Assembly: GCA_003599025.1 (NCBI GenBank)
Contig: QZIL01000107.1
Location: 1-41,383, forward strand
Source: Nitrospiraceae bacterium
GTDB lineage: Bacteria > Nitrospirota > Thermodesulfovibrionia > UBA6902
Reading direction: 5' to 3'
DNA length: 41,383 bases
Made by a program: the position numbers and the translations under genes. Shown in pieces: positions 1 through 9,581 of this stretch. The notes beneath the pieces are model-generated. The model ran no database searches. It was not told the DNA's origin and was given only the letters and a program-made list of their open reading frames with translations. Each line of letters opens with the position of its first letter. The stretch's first letter is position 1.

Positions 1-1560
1 TCTCACGAGACCGGGGATTTCATCTTTATGCCTGTACGATATCATTTCCTTTCCAATGTCAAACAGTTCCTCAAGGCTCTTCTGATGGTCGGTAAGGACG
101 AAAGATCCGCATGCCGGCACGTCAAAGACCCGCTGGTTGACCGCTTCACTCATCTGCCTGCTGGTTGCGTTGAAATTGATCCTGCAAGCATTATAAAGAT
201 ATGGCAGTTCCTTATAGTAATTCAGAGGGGGAAGCAACTGATAGTTCTGATGTCTTAACAGTTCTTTCCAGGCGCTGTCTCCATATATGCTCAGATTAAA
301 TTCTTTCATCATCTGCAGACATGACAGGCGGTAAAGAAGCGTTGCCTTCCACAGGACCGCCGCCTCCAGGTCCATCTTCTCCTTCCTGGTGAGGCCTGTA
401 ATCTTTTCCCTCCGCCCTTCAGGGATAACATCCGAAATGTCTCCGGGCGCTGCTCCTGAACGTGCAACTTGTTCCGCCGTTTCTTCAATAACAGGATGTA
501 AGTCCGGATGAACCTTTTCCATACATTCCCTGACAGGTTCTACCATGGAATTTCCGACAAAGCTCACATCACAGGAGTACCCCGCCAGCTTTTTTCTGTG
601 CTTACCCGAAGGCAGCGGTCTGAACATACTATCATCCGTACCGAGCGGCAGGTATCCGACTGATTCAAACCCCATGTCCTTCATATCTTTCATATATGAT
701 TTGTCCCAAAGGAAAAGCGACATCCATGGTGAGACATTTTTATCAAAGGCATGAACTATCAGTCTGGGACTGTCGACATACCATGAAGCGACGGGCATTT
801 CAATTGACTTGAAGAATTCACTCAAGACCCCGTCTTCATCAAAACCGAGGTGGTTCATTGTCAGCAGGAAGTCCGGTCTGAAATCCAGCACAGTCTCCAT
901 CATACGGGAAACAACCGCATTACCTTCTTCAACCCTGCTGACCGGAAGCCTTATCACTTTGTGTCCAAGTTCTTTCAGGCCTTTCTCAACTTCACTTACG
1001 AGGAAATAGCCCGGGTCTATCAATACTGCCTTTACCGTCTCTTCCCTGAATTTCGAATACCTTAACCTGTCCCACAATTTTACTGATACAGTATTTTCCA
1101 GCGCCTTCAGTATTGGCCGGTAGTAGGCCTCAAATGCAGATACCGCCGGATTAAGGGTGAATACCGAAAGGGACGGCAGCCCTTCTTTGATCTGGATGCG
1201 GGTTATTTCCGCGAGAGCATTTTCAGGAGACAAACCATAAATGAACGTTACTCCTTCAGGCATGACAGCCCCATGTTCTCCTGCCAGATCCATTATCTCC
1301 GGCGATGCCTCTATCACTATGATCTTCGCGTCCGGAAACCTTTTTCCGAGCGCTGCCACATGATACCCGAGGCCCAGCCCCAGGACTACCAGGATGCCCT
1401 TACCGCCGAACCTGAACGTTTCAACAACAGATTTTGCTTCAGCAACCGGATCGTAAACACTATGAATGGTCTTTGAACGGCCGTCCTGATTGTCCACTTT
1501 CAAAGACAATTTGCCGCTTTTGGTCTCTATAAGTGTAATCCTGTTCACTGGAGTGATCAT
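1..1560 (-). CDS. CgeB/DUF3880-type glycosyltransferase with Maf-like N-terminus (3' end outside window)
   Basis: The frame opens with ATG at 1560 and stays open for 520 codons to the window edge, so the C-terminus is missing. Residues 55-68 carry GKGILVVLGLGLGYH, a nucleotide-binding-like motif also found near the N-terminus of Maf flagellin glycosyltransferases and of the 988-residue protein encoded at 24344-27310. Residues about 180-320 (IDPGYF, NHLGFDEDG, SWYVDSP, LPLGTDDSMF) resemble the DUF3880/CgeB family. The last visible part (FVLTDHQKSLEELFDIG) matches the end of the CgeB-type glycosyl transferase group 1 domain. Expected role: a cytoplasmic glycosyltransferase acting on flagellin or a surface glycan; donor and acceptor cannot be read from sequence. 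It is the last visible gene of the glycosylation run and starts 10 nt after the GT2 gene upstream. Confidence 0.8.
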   Translation of the reverse strand, partial: MITPVNRITLIETKSGKLSLKVDNQDGRSKTIHSVYDPVAEAKSVVETFRFGGKGILVVLGLGLGYHVAALGKRFPDAKIIVIEASPEIMDLAGEHGAVMPEGVTFIYGLSPENALAEITRIQIKEGLPSLSVFTLNPAVSAFEAYYRPILKALENTVSVKLWDRLRYSKFREETVKAVLIDPGYFLVSEVEKGLKELGHKVIRLPVSRVEEGNAVVSRMMETVLDFRPDFLLTMNHLGFDEDGVLSEFFKSIEMPVASWYVDSPRLIVHAFDKNVSPWMSLFLWDKSYMKDMKDMGFESVGYLPLGTDDSMFRPLPSGKHRKKLAGYSCDVSFVGNSMVEPVRECMEKVHPDLHPVIEETAEQVARSGAAPGDISDVIPEGRREKITGLTRKEKMDLEAAVLWKATLLYRLSCLQMMKEFNLSIYGDSAWKELLRHQNYQLLPPLNYYKELPYLYNACRINFNATSRQMSEAVNQRVFDVPACGSFVLTDHQKSLEELFDIGKEMISYRHKDEIPGLVR

Positions 1561-1570
1561 ATCATTTCTT

Positions 1571-2983
1571 TTAATCCCTATGACAAAAGGACCTTTTTCC
1601 TATAATTCTGTCTGTTCTTATCAGATCCGCAGTAAGGCGATTAAGGGATTCTGAATAGAGATAGAAAGAGCCTAAAGACTCTCCGGCAATCATCGCAAAT
1701 ATACCCCAGATACTGCCGGCAAAAGTATCCTTGCTCACTGCAGGTCCCCGGTGTTTTTCACACATACACTTCCCGAAATGTTCAAGGTGTCTCATAAACT
1801 CGGAGATAAGGAAATTCTTATGAAATTCGTACATGCGCTCCCTAACCTCAGCCGGGTCCTCAAGGACATCCTTCATTATCAGGTTAATCTCATCACCGTA
1901 TGATCTTTTTAATCCATCATGTCCGGAAGGTTTAGACTTTATACCTCTGCCGAAGGCGCTGACGAAGGACCTGAGAACGGACAACGGCTTACCGGTTTCC
2001 TGAACATTGTCCAGAGATGTCCCTACCAGATAGTACAGCCCTGCAATACATGAAAACAGCCATTTACTGTCTACAAAATTAATATCATAAAACCACTGCA
2101 GATCTTTTTTGTGGATATATACCATTGCCTTCGTGCCGGCATAATACCGGCAGAATATGTGGTGCGCAGCATGTCCGGAATCAAGTACAAACTGCGGTCT
2201 GTCTTCGAATATTCCCTTATCCACTTGTGACAATTCCATCTGGTAATCTTCCGCAGTGCAATTAAGTCTTTTCAGGTACCTTCGCTGGTATATCTCCCTG
2301 CATTCGGCAATTTCTTTTTCAGAGTCCTTCTTATTCAATGAGAGTGAATCCGGCTCCATCCAGTACAGACCGGTAAATTCCGGGATGTGCATCATACTGT
2401 ATTTCTCACCAAGTCTCAGCCAGAACTCATAATCCCCCAGAGCCACGAAGTTCTCATTAAAATATCCCACCTCTCCGTGAACAGACCTCCGCCACATGGG
2501 ATGGGGTCCAACACGGCAGTTTTGCAGAAGGTCTTCATACGAATACGGGGGCCATGCATACGTACCTGCCCTGTTATGTTTTTCAAAGGTTTCATGGGGT
2601 TTATCTGTCAGATAAGTATCACCATAAACAAGCGCAATGTCGGGATGTTCTTCAAGCTTACCTGAAAGAATTTCACAGGCGTTTGTGTTCAGCCGGTCAT
2701 TTGTACTGAACGGCATAATATATTTACCGGATGAGCATTTGATCGCAATGTTCCACGCGGCGTATATTCCCACACGGCTTTCAGTACGGATGTACTTTAT
2801 GTTGGGCCATTGTCTGCGGAATTCATCCACCACAGCCCTTTCATTTTGCGGTGAAGCTGCATCGACAACAACAATCTCCAGCCTGTCGATTATTGTCTGG
2901 GCTGTCAGGTCCTGCAGGCATTCCCGGATAAACTCTTCTGAGTTGTAAGTCGATACAATAACTGAAACAGGATATTTACTCAT
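1571..2983 (-). CDS. Family 2 glycosyltransferase with a long uncharacterised C-terminal half
   Basis: The start MSKYPVSVIVSTYNSEEF is chosen over an upstream in-frame start at 3037. Its ATG overlaps the stop of the preceding gene as ATGAGTAA, with GGTGGA just upstream, and it places the GT2 fold right at the N-terminus. Residues 5-230 form a GT-A domain (VSVIVSTYN; EIVVVDAASPQN; SGKYIMPFSTNDRL). The usual DxD metal site is replaced by STND, which occurs in some GT2 subfamilies but leaves metal use uncertain. GDYEFWLRLGE matches the ED-like acceptor region. Residues about 240-470 match nothing I recognise. Presumed to add a sugar to the glycan made by the surrounding cluster. Confidence 0.85.
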   Translation of the reverse strand: MSKYPVSVIVSTYNSEEFIRECLQDLTAQTIIDRLEIVVVDAASPQNERAVVDEFRRQWPNIKYIRTESRVGIYAAWNIAIKCSSGKYIMPFSTNDRLNTNACEILSGKLEEHPDIALVYGDTYLTDKPHETFEKHNRAGTYAWPPYSYEDLLQNCRVGPHPMWRRSVHGEVGYFNENFVALGDYEFWLRLGEKYSMMHIPEFTGLYWMEPDSLSLNKKDSEKEIAECREIYQRRYLKRLNCTAEDYQMELSQVDKGIFEDRPQFVLDSGHAAHHIFCRYYAGTKAMVYIHKKDLQWFYDINFVDSKWLFSCIAGLYYLVGTSLDNVQETGKPLSVLRSFVSAFGRGIKSKPSGHDGLKRSYGDEINLIMKDVLEDPAEVRERMYEFHKNFLISEFMRHLEHFGKCMCEKHRGPAVSKDTFAGSIWGIFAMIAGESLGSFYLYSESLNRLTADLIRTDRIIGKRSFCHRD

Positions 2984-4343
2984 TTCCACCAGTCGTCCGG
3001 CTATATATCCATGTGCGCAACTGCTGCTGAAAATCAACCAGTGCCTCTGAATCGGGATATCTCAGTAAACCAAGACACATCTTAACCGCTGCATCATTGT
3101 CCCCCGCTAAAAGCAGGTTCCCTCCTGAAATCAGAAATATAACTTCATCAAAGCTCTCCTCAATCTCCACAGATGATAATCCGCCAGGCCCGATCACATT
3201 TACAGGACCGGCATCCTCAGTCAATGCCTTTAATAACCTGGCAATATTCCTGTCAATAGAATTCCTCTGCATATATGTTGAATAAATTTGCCTTACCTTC
3301 CCTGTCTCCCCAGCAACTGCAAACATATTCGCGCAATTTATAACCGCTTCATGGCTGACCGGATCTATTCGCAGTGCCTTTATGAAATGCTCCATTGCCC
3401 TGCTGAAATCACCGGAATGGGCATATAAGACACCTGCGTTGCTATATGCGGTTGCAGCTTCCGGGTATTGCTCAATTACCCAGAGAGTGTCACTCAGGGC
3501 CCCTCCGATATCACACTGTTCTGCTTTTTTCTCGGCCTGCTCTATAAGTACTTTGATCTGCTCATTGCGTTCCCTGCTTATTTCCTGGAGCGGCTGCCGT
3601 TCGATAAATAGCCGCCTGTAATCAGCTTTAGGAAATATAGTGAGCTTCCCGTCCACCGTGGCGTCAACGATCCGCCTTCCATCTGCCTCAAAGGCCATCT
3701 TTGCAATCCTGTACGCTACCTCTGAATTGACCAGGTCCGGCAGATGCCAGCGTACTCCTTTTCCAAAGTACCGGGGGTCAAAATGGTTCGGGTCCTGACC
3801 TTCGGAGAGGATCTCTTTATTTGCAGGACCGGTTGTGACGAAATGGTGGTCCACCCCTATCAGCACTACCTCGCTGAAGCCCATATACCAGGCCAGTTGC
3901 ATTGCTACAAATGTAACGGTAAAACCCTCCCATATACATGACCGTGGGTCAACGGAAAACGGCGGCACTGAATCCGAAGGAAGCCCGGTCGTTTTCAAAA
4001 GAATTATGCCAGAGGTATCGGAGACTCCATCCAGGCTGTTTAAAGCAAGAAACTTGGGGACTGGGATTTTGAGTATCTCCTTCATACTCTGCTCAATTAC
4101 GAGTTGATTGACCGAGACATAATAAGTAGGTTTAAAGCCCCACTTTTCAAAGCCGAGATAAATACGGTTTGAACCGAAACTGATTTCGTCCTTGAGAAAG
4201 GATAGATCCATTCTATTCAGACTCGGGCCATTTCCGATGATGACGCAGCGCTGGCCTTTGTGTCTGTCCTTATAACAAGACATTAATTTGGCGGAAGATT
4301 CAATAATTTTCAGCCTCTCCCTATGATTTACCCTGTAGCTCAC
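2976..4343 (-). CDS. DUF115 (MptE-like) glycosyltransferase-type protein with C-terminal TPR cassette
   Basis: This 455-residue protein starts at GTG 4343, five bases after AAAAAGGA. Residues 30-245 form a DUF115 domain: GNGPSLNRMDL at 38-48, LIGVDHHF at 161-168, HFDPRYFGKGVRW at 187-199 and DATVDGKLTIFPKADY further on. DUF115 is shared by archaeal 6-hydroxymethylpterin diphosphokinase MptE and by Maf-type flagellin nonulosonic acid transferases. In this setting the transferase role is more likely. Residues about 275-400 are TPR repeats (AATAYSNAGVLYAHSGDFSRAMEHFIKALRIDP) ending in an IYSTYMQRN block also found in the proteins at 4452-6476 and 8427-9581. It is paralogous to the DUF115 part of the next gene upstream. 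A 108-bp spacer separates it from that gene. Confidence 0.85.
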   Translation of the reverse strand: MSYRVNHRERLKIIESSAKLMSCYKDRHKGQRCVIIGNGPSLNRMDLSFLKDEISFGSNRIYLGFEKWGFKPTYYVSVNQLVIEQSMKEILKIPVPKFLALNSLDGVSDTSGIILLKTTGLPSDSVPPFSVDPRSCIWEGFTVTFVAMQLAWYMGFSEVVLIGVDHHFVTTGPANKEILSEGQDPNHFDPRYFGKGVRWHLPDLVNSEVAYRIAKMAFEADGRRIVDATVDGKLTIFPKADYRRLFIERQPLQEISRERNEQIKVLIEQAEKKAEQCDIGGALSDTLWVIEQYPEAATAYSNAGVLYAHSGDFSRAMEHFIKALRIDPVSHEAVINCANMFAVAGETGKVRQIYSTYMQRNSIDRNIARLLKALTEDAGPVNVIGPGGLSSVEIEESFDEVIFLISGGNLLLAGDNDAAVKMCLGLLRYPDSEALVDFQQQLRTWIYSRTTGGNE

Positions 4344-4451
4344 AGTTGTCCTTTTTATACTCAGGCCCGGGCTCTATATATGTCCTTCTTATGCAGGCAA
4401 GTCGATCATTCCCACGGGGACTTGTCCAGCATACCTCTTCCCCGCATATGG

Positions 4452-6476
4452 TCATTTATTAAGTGCTGACATCAAAGCACAGACTTCCTTGTCCTCCGGA
4501 TGCCTCACAAGATATGATGCATATATTTTTTTTGCAGTTTCAACATCTTCACTACTGGTCAGCAGCCTGCCTATGTTAATGATTACTGCACGATCATCAG
4601 GATCAAGATTCAATGCCTTTGCAAAATATCCTGATGCCTTCTGGGCATCACCCAGCTGCAAACATACGACCCCTGCGTTATTGTATGCTGTAGCGTATCC
4701 CGGAGCCAGTTCGACGGCACTGGTAAATGCGTCCAGCGCGCCTTCAAAATCCCCCTCTCCAAAAAGCCTCTCTCCCTGCCCATTAAGGGTATAGGGACTT
4801 TCCCCCTTAGATGACCTGATAAACAATTCGTTATAATCTGCTTTTTGAAAAATATCCAGCTTGCCCTCTACCGTCGCATCTATTATCCTTCGACCATTTC
4901 GCTCATACACCTGCCTGGCCACCCTGTATGACTTTTCAGAGCGTTCAAGGTCAGGGTACTGCCACTTGATCCCCTTTCCGAAATAGTCTGGATGGAAATG
5001 ATTCTGGTCGCTCCCATCGGCGGTAACCAGCTTATTCGGATCTCCGGTCTTTGGGAAATTATGATCAACCCCTATCAGCACAACAGTCTCAAACCCGAGA
5101 TGATAGGCCACCTGCATGGCACAGTATGTTACTGTCCATCCTTCACACCATTCGAGATTTCCCAGGTCCTGGTTAAATTCATGGGCACCGAAACTGTCCA
5201 TGAAAAACGTGTTCCACCTGTTTTTCAGATAACTTCTGCAGGCACTTCTGACAAACTTTATTGATTTGATAGCATCAATTTCAGGAGCAAACTGCTCTAT
5301 TACATGCGGATTGACCACACAATAAAAGGTCGGCTCAAATCCCATTTTGTCGTAATTGAGATATATCCTGTTCAGACCTATTGTAAATTCATTCTTCAGC
5401 ATCTTCATGTCAGTTTTGTTCAGGCTTGGCCCATTGCCGATAATAAAGCATCTCCTGCCTTTAAACCTGTCTTTCAGTTCATGAATTGAAAGCAGTTCAC
5501 TGTTGGTCCTTACAGGACTGTCTGAAGGTCCGCTAATTTCGTAGTCTCCGACATATCTCTCTTTTATTTTCGCCCGGTAAAAATACTTCACCATTAACTC
5601 TCTGGCTTTATCATCTTTTACCCCATGCATAAATGGCAGCCTGTCTCTGAATTTGATAATTATTTCTTCTGAACTCATCTTTGTCTTGAAATCGCAGAAG
5701 ATTAGATCGCTTCTGCTCCTGAACATATCCAGCGGCCACCTGAGAGGATCGTTAACACCAGTCTTTTCCTTAAAGTACAGGGCCAGCAGAAAGTAATCGT
5801 AAGATATGTCATAACCGCTAATGACAGGCCCGTAAAAACCATTGTCAGCATTAACAGTGCCTTCGTCATTCCTGTACTTCCACCATGGATTAGGATATCT
5901 CTTGTAGAAATACTCCTCCAGGGGCAGCTCTCTCAGCTGTTTACAGTCATACAGTGAGCATCCAGCCCAGTGAGTTGGCATATATGTATGCCTGATCATA
6001 CCTTTCTTCAGATGACCGAATACCGGGCCTTCATATTCTTCCCAGGCTGAATAGATATCACTGAGCCAGCCGTTTTTCAGCATTAAACAGTCCGGTTCAA
6101 TCATTAGAAAAGAGTCCAGCTTCTGGATGTATTTGTATACACAGAGATTCCATTGAAGTATGCTTTTCTTCTGGCCCCTGTTCCTGATAGCATGATTCCC
6201 TTCGTAGGTCAGGAGATTAGGATCATTATCAATCATTTCTTTCGGGACCCTGATGTCCGGCAGCTCAGTGGAAAACTTTGCATTCTTCATTTCCATGAAT
6301 TTCATCACCGTTTCATATATTGAAAGCGTATTAATATTGTTTCCATACTGCAGGTAATAATTACATTCAATGCCTTCATCAACAGCCATAAGCAACTCAA
6401 GCAGCGCTCCTGCCGACTCCTGGTCCTTTTTATGAAAATTCAATACAACGTTGGCTGTCATGTTCTTCTCTCCCAT
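4452..6476 (-). CDS. Three-part protein: GT-A-like N-terminus, DUF115 domain, TPR cassette
   Basis: The 674-residue product starts at ATG 6476 with GGAGGG seven bases upstream; a second ATG five codons on also has a fair ribosome site. Residues 1-300 look like a divergent GT-A fold. FLMIEPDCLMLKNGWL at 123-138 resembles the acidic metal-binding loop, and WAGCSLYDC follows. Residues 335-555 are DUF115 (GNGPSLNKTDM at 348, IGVDHNF at 468, HFHPDYFGKGIKW at 493), clearly paralogous to the downstream neighbour. Residues 565-674 are TPR repeats ending in KKIYASYLVRHPEDKE. One polypeptide may therefore carry two transferase activities plus a protein-binding tail. Function is inferred from family and location. 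Confidence 0.82.
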   Translation of the reverse strand: MGEKNMTANVVLNFHKKDQESAGALLELLMAVDEGIECNYYLQYGNNINTLSIYETVMKFMEMKNAKFSTELPDIRVPKEMIDNDPNLLTYEGNHAIRNRGQKKSILQWNLCVYKYIQKLDSFLMIEPDCLMLKNGWLSDIYSAWEEYEGPVFGHLKKGMIRHTYMPTHWAGCSLYDCKQLRELPLEEYFYKRYPNPWWKYRNDEGTVNADNGFYGPVISGYDISYDYFLLALYFKEKTGVNDPLRWPLDMFRSRSDLIFCDFKTKMSSEEIIIKFRDRLPFMHGVKDDKARELMVKYFYRAKIKERYVGDYEISGPSDSPVRTNSELLSIHELKDRFKGRRCFIIGNGPSLNKTDMKMLKNEFTIGLNRIYLNYDKMGFEPTFYCVVNPHVIEQFAPEIDAIKSIKFVRSACRSYLKNRWNTFFMDSFGAHEFNQDLGNLEWCEGWTVTYCAMQVAYHLGFETVVLIGVDHNFPKTGDPNKLVTADGSDQNHFHPDYFGKGIKWQYPDLERSEKSYRVARQVYERNGRRIIDATVEGKLDIFQKADYNELFIRSSKGESPYTLNGQGERLFGEGDFEGALDAFTSAVELAPGYATAYNNAGVVCLQLGDAQKASGYFAKALNLDPDDRAVIINIGRLLTSSEDVETAKKIYASYLVRHPEDKEVCALMSALNK

Positions 6477-6529
6477 ATCTGTCCCTCCGGCACCAGAGAG
6501 TCCTTAAACCTGCCATACTGCTCTTCGGG

Positions 6530-8437
6530 CTAAAACTGCTGGTTTATTGTCTCTCGCTGCTCCAAACCATTTGCACACCATTTACAGATTGCATTATCAA
6601 CACATCCGCTCAAAAAACTGATCCTGAGTGAGTCAACAACGGTATTTGTATAAAAGACATCTTCAAAACTGCTGTCATGCAAATTACCAAAACACCTTGT
6701 CATGCTGATTCTGGGGCAGCATGAAACATCCCCGTTTGATGAAATATAAAGGGCATCCCACGGACGCGTACATATGGACTTCTTTTCTATCTCTTTAGTA
6801 AGCAAAGGGACATTGAACGCTATCTTACACTCATGTGCGATCCTCCGCGCCTCCTGTATGATTTTATTGGCCGACTCTATATCACCGTACAAACTCTCGT
6901 TTCCGATATCACATCCTTCCAGCAGTATCAGATGACGACCGGTTATTATTTCGATACCCAGCGCTGAGGCAAACCTGACAAACTCAGGCATCTCGTGAAT
7001 ATTCGACTTCAGAATGGTCATGTTAATGCATAATTGCGGTCTCGCCGATCCCCTCTGCTGTTTAAGGGCATTGATTCGTTCAATGTTTTTAACAACCTTG
7101 TGAAAATCGCCCTTCACCCGAATTTTTGCATAAACCTCGGGATCAGTCTCTTCAAGTGAAAAGATGATTTTATTGAGACCGGAGTCAAAGATAGCAGCGA
7201 TAAACTCATCGGTCATGAAGTTGGCGTTTGTCAGCAGCGTTGTATTCGGAATGCTATACTCCGGAAGCAATTTCAATATCTCCGGTGTGTGCTTTGATAT
7301 TGAAGCCTCCCATGCGCAGGATATCTGCAGATTATTGGTATGTCTGAAACATTTTTCCGCAACCACCCTGAACTCATCAGGCGTCATATTTCTGGCCTTT
7401 TCTCTTGCATTGTCTCTTGAGCACATTATGCAGTCAAGGTTGCAGCTGTTATTAACATCCAGAAAGATCTGATGCAAATATCTCGCATCGGATGTAAATT
7501 TTTCATAAAGCTGATTGCATTTATTAGCAACGTTTTTCCTGCTTAGCGTGTCATTGTTGTTTTTAATTATTCCCACAGGCTGGTATTTAGGGGCCCACTT
7601 TCCCCAGGGCATTCCGTTATTTCCGGACTTGTAATATACCGGGGCGAGCGTTTCTCGCAGCCCTTTCCCGTTTTCAAGTTTATTGAATATTTCAGGATAC
7701 AGATAGTAGTTTGACTGATAGTTGCATAGATCAAATATGTCTGCCAACGTCTCCTCTGTAAAGCACCATCCCCTGGACTCCTCATGGAACCAGTCCTGTT
7801 TATCCGTGGCACTTAATGTAAGCAGCATTTTACGCCCCGGCTTCAATACCCTTTGAAATTCAACCAATGCGTTTCTAATAGAGTCAGGACTGTTATGTTC
7901 AAGTGCTGATAAAGAGACGATGCAGTCCACAGAATCAGCTTTGATCAACTTCATGTCCGTAAAGTCTGTTCTGTAATAGACAATTATCCTGTCTGTACGC
8001 ATAACAAGTTCGTTAAACCTGTCCTGATCCATTCCCGCATTTTTTTTCTCAGTCAAATCAGGGTTGTACGCCTTTGGAAATGCCTTCATCAGCTGCCGGA
8101 TGTAATCGTTGTCAAACGTCTCGCCGTCATCCACCTCAATTGTATTCCAGTTGTCTGAAATTCCTTTTGGGGGCGTCCTCGGAGAAAAATCCGCAGATAT
8201 GACCTTGTACCCGAGACCTGCCAGAACGCATTGGAGCAATCCATTGCCGGCACCGGCGTCCAGCACAACACTGCCCTTTGGCAAATTCCTGATATTTACG
8301 ACTATCCAGACGATATCAAGGATATAGTGCCATCCAAGCATAATACCCAGTTTTTTGCTCAGGCTATAGACCATATCAACAAGTCCGCGATATTCATCCA
8401 GCAAATCCAGTGACAACAACTCCACTTTATCCGTCAT
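6530..8437 (-). CDS. SAM methyltransferase fused to radical SAM/SPASM enzyme
   Basis: This 635-residue protein has two catalytic domains. Residues 50-215 form a class I methyltransferase (VVLDAGAGNG at 57-66, SADFSPRTPP, VSLSALEHN, LKPGRKMLLTLS). Residues 325-550 form a radical SAM barrel with the cluster motif at C332, C336 and C339 (CNLDCIMC). Residues 553-625 are SPASM-like, with C556, C573, C574, C612, C618 and C621 (CTRPW, GDVSCCPR, CKWC) likely binding an auxiliary 4Fe-4S cluster. Such enzymes modify sugars, peptides or lipids; the substrate here is unknown. The need for iron-sulfur clusters suggests an anaerobic or microaerobic host. The ATG overlaps the end of the preceding TPR methyltransferase gene by 11 bp. 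Confidence 0.85.
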   Translation of the reverse strand: MTDKVELLSLDLLDEYRGLVDMVYSLSKKLGIMLGWHYILDIVWIVVNIRNLPKGSVVLDAGAGNGLLQCVLAGLGYKVISADFSPRTPPKGISDNWNTIEVDDGETFDNDYIRQLMKAFPKAYNPDLTEKKNAGMDQDRFNELVMRTDRIIVYYRTDFTDMKLIKADSVDCIVSLSALEHNSPDSIRNALVEFQRVLKPGRKMLLTLSATDKQDWFHEESRGWCFTEETLADIFDLCNYQSNYYLYPEIFNKLENGKGLRETLAPVYYKSGNNGMPWGKWAPKYQPVGIIKNNNDTLSRKNVANKCNQLYEKFTSDARYLHQIFLDVNNSCNLDCIMCSRDNAREKARNMTPDEFRVVAEKCFRHTNNLQISCAWEASISKHTPEILKLLPEYSIPNTTLLTNANFMTDEFIAAIFDSGLNKIIFSLEETDPEVYAKIRVKGDFHKVVKNIERINALKQQRGSARPQLCINMTILKSNIHEMPEFVRFASALGIEIITGRHLILLEGCDIGNESLYGDIESANKIIQEARRIAHECKIAFNVPLLTKEIEKKSICTRPWDALYISSNGDVSCCPRISMTRCFGNLHDSSFEDVFYTNTVVDSLRISFLSGCVDNAICKWCANGLEQRETINQQF

Positions 8438-9581
8438 GACTTAAACTCCCGACCTTATCATTCTGCTTATGATTAACAAGCTCTTTCAGCAACTGAAGTA
8501 TTTCCTGATCATCAGGGTTTGTGTACAGATACGCTGAATAGAGCCGTTTTGCTTCTTTCATTTGATCCAGGCATATCATGACCCGGCCGCAGTTTATCAC
8601 AGCGTCCCGTTCATCCGGATCGATGTCAAGCGCCTTTTCAAAGTACTGCACAGCATTCTGCATCTCACCGTTCTCGCACAACAGTACCCCGATATTGTTA
8701 TAGGCTTGAGCATGTCCGGAGTCCCTTTCAATAACTTTGATAAAAACATCGAGCGCCTCTTTCAGATGTCCGTTGTTGAACAGCTCCTCACCATGCCTGT
8801 TCAATGCCTCAACCGACTGTTCCTTCTGAAAAACGGCCTCAATCCCCTGACAGCCGAATTCCCGCTCTGCCCCATATTTTGACTGAAGCTGTGCCAGCAC
8901 ATCCGGCGTGGGCGGATACAGCCTGATTAAATTTAAAACCATCTGCTTCAACGGAGACTGCCTGAAGGACCTTATATAGTCTTCAAGAAAACGCCTGCTG
9001 ATGTCCTTGCTGTTGTAAACCCACGATATAATAGGCTCAATCAGCCGGTCATCGCAGGGGCCGCTGGACAAAAAGGCCCTCATTTCATCGGGACTCCATA
9101 CAAGATGACAAAAATCAGGCAATGGGTTTTTCCCCGGCTTCCAGAATCTCGCTTCTTTCTTCCCTGCAACCGCGCACAAATGATGCCCGATCCCACAGGA
9201 CCAAATCGGACTGAATTTTGTGTAAAATACGCCACCGGGCTTTAATACCCTATGGCACTCTCTGAGAAACTTGTCAAGATCACCTACGTGCTCCAGTGTC
9301 GCAACCGATAGAATCGCATCAAAAGACTCATCTTTGAAGGGCAGGTCACACCCGTCTGATCTAAGGGCACTATACGGAGCTTCACTATTACGGGAGCTGC
9401 ACCGGGGAAAATTAACATCAGGATTTAATCCAACGACTGTGCCTTTAAATATACCTGAGAGTTTATCCAGCACACAGGCGTCAAGATCGCTGCCTATTTC
9501 GAGTACGTTCCCTTCCGTGCCGGAAACACATTCGAGCAATTTATCAATGGCATTTTTCTGATATTCAACTATTTCCGCCAA
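8427..9581 (-). CDS. Class I methyltransferase with C-terminal TPR cassette
   Basis: The product has 384 residues. Residues 20-180 are a methyltransferase type 11 domain: VLEIGSDLDA at 26-35 for SAM binding, GCDLPFKDESFDAILSVATLEHV at 77-99, and RVLKPGGVFYTKF. Residues 265-375 form two to three TPR repeats (HGEELFNNGHLKEALDVF; AQAYNNIGVLLCENGEMQNAVQYFEKALDIDPDERDAVINCGR) ending in KRLYSAYLYTNPDDQEILQLL. That tail is nearly the same as those of the two DUF115 proteins at 2976-4343 and 4452-6476. The acceptor is probably a sugar or lipid-linked glycan, but this is inferred from neighbours. It overlaps the GT2 gene upstream by 13 bp. Confidence 0.85.
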   Translation of the reverse strand: MAEIVEYQKNAIDKLLECVSGTEGNVLEIGSDLDACVLDKLSGIFKGTVVGLNPDVNFPRCSSRNSEAPYSALRSDGCDLPFKDESFDAILSVATLEHVGDLDKFLRECHRVLKPGGVFYTKFSPIWSCGIGHHLCAVAGKKEARFWKPGKNPLPDFCHLVWSPDEMRAFLSSGPCDDRLIEPIISWVYNSKDISRRFLEDYIRSFRQSPLKQMVLNLIRLYPPTPDVLAQLQSKYGAEREFGCQGIEAVFQKEQSVEALNRHGEELFNNGHLKEALDVFIKVIERDSGHAQAYNNIGVLLCENGEMQNAVQYFEKALDIDPDERDAVINCGRVMICLDQMKEAKRLYSAYLYTNPDDQEILQLLKELVNHKQNDKVGSLSHDG

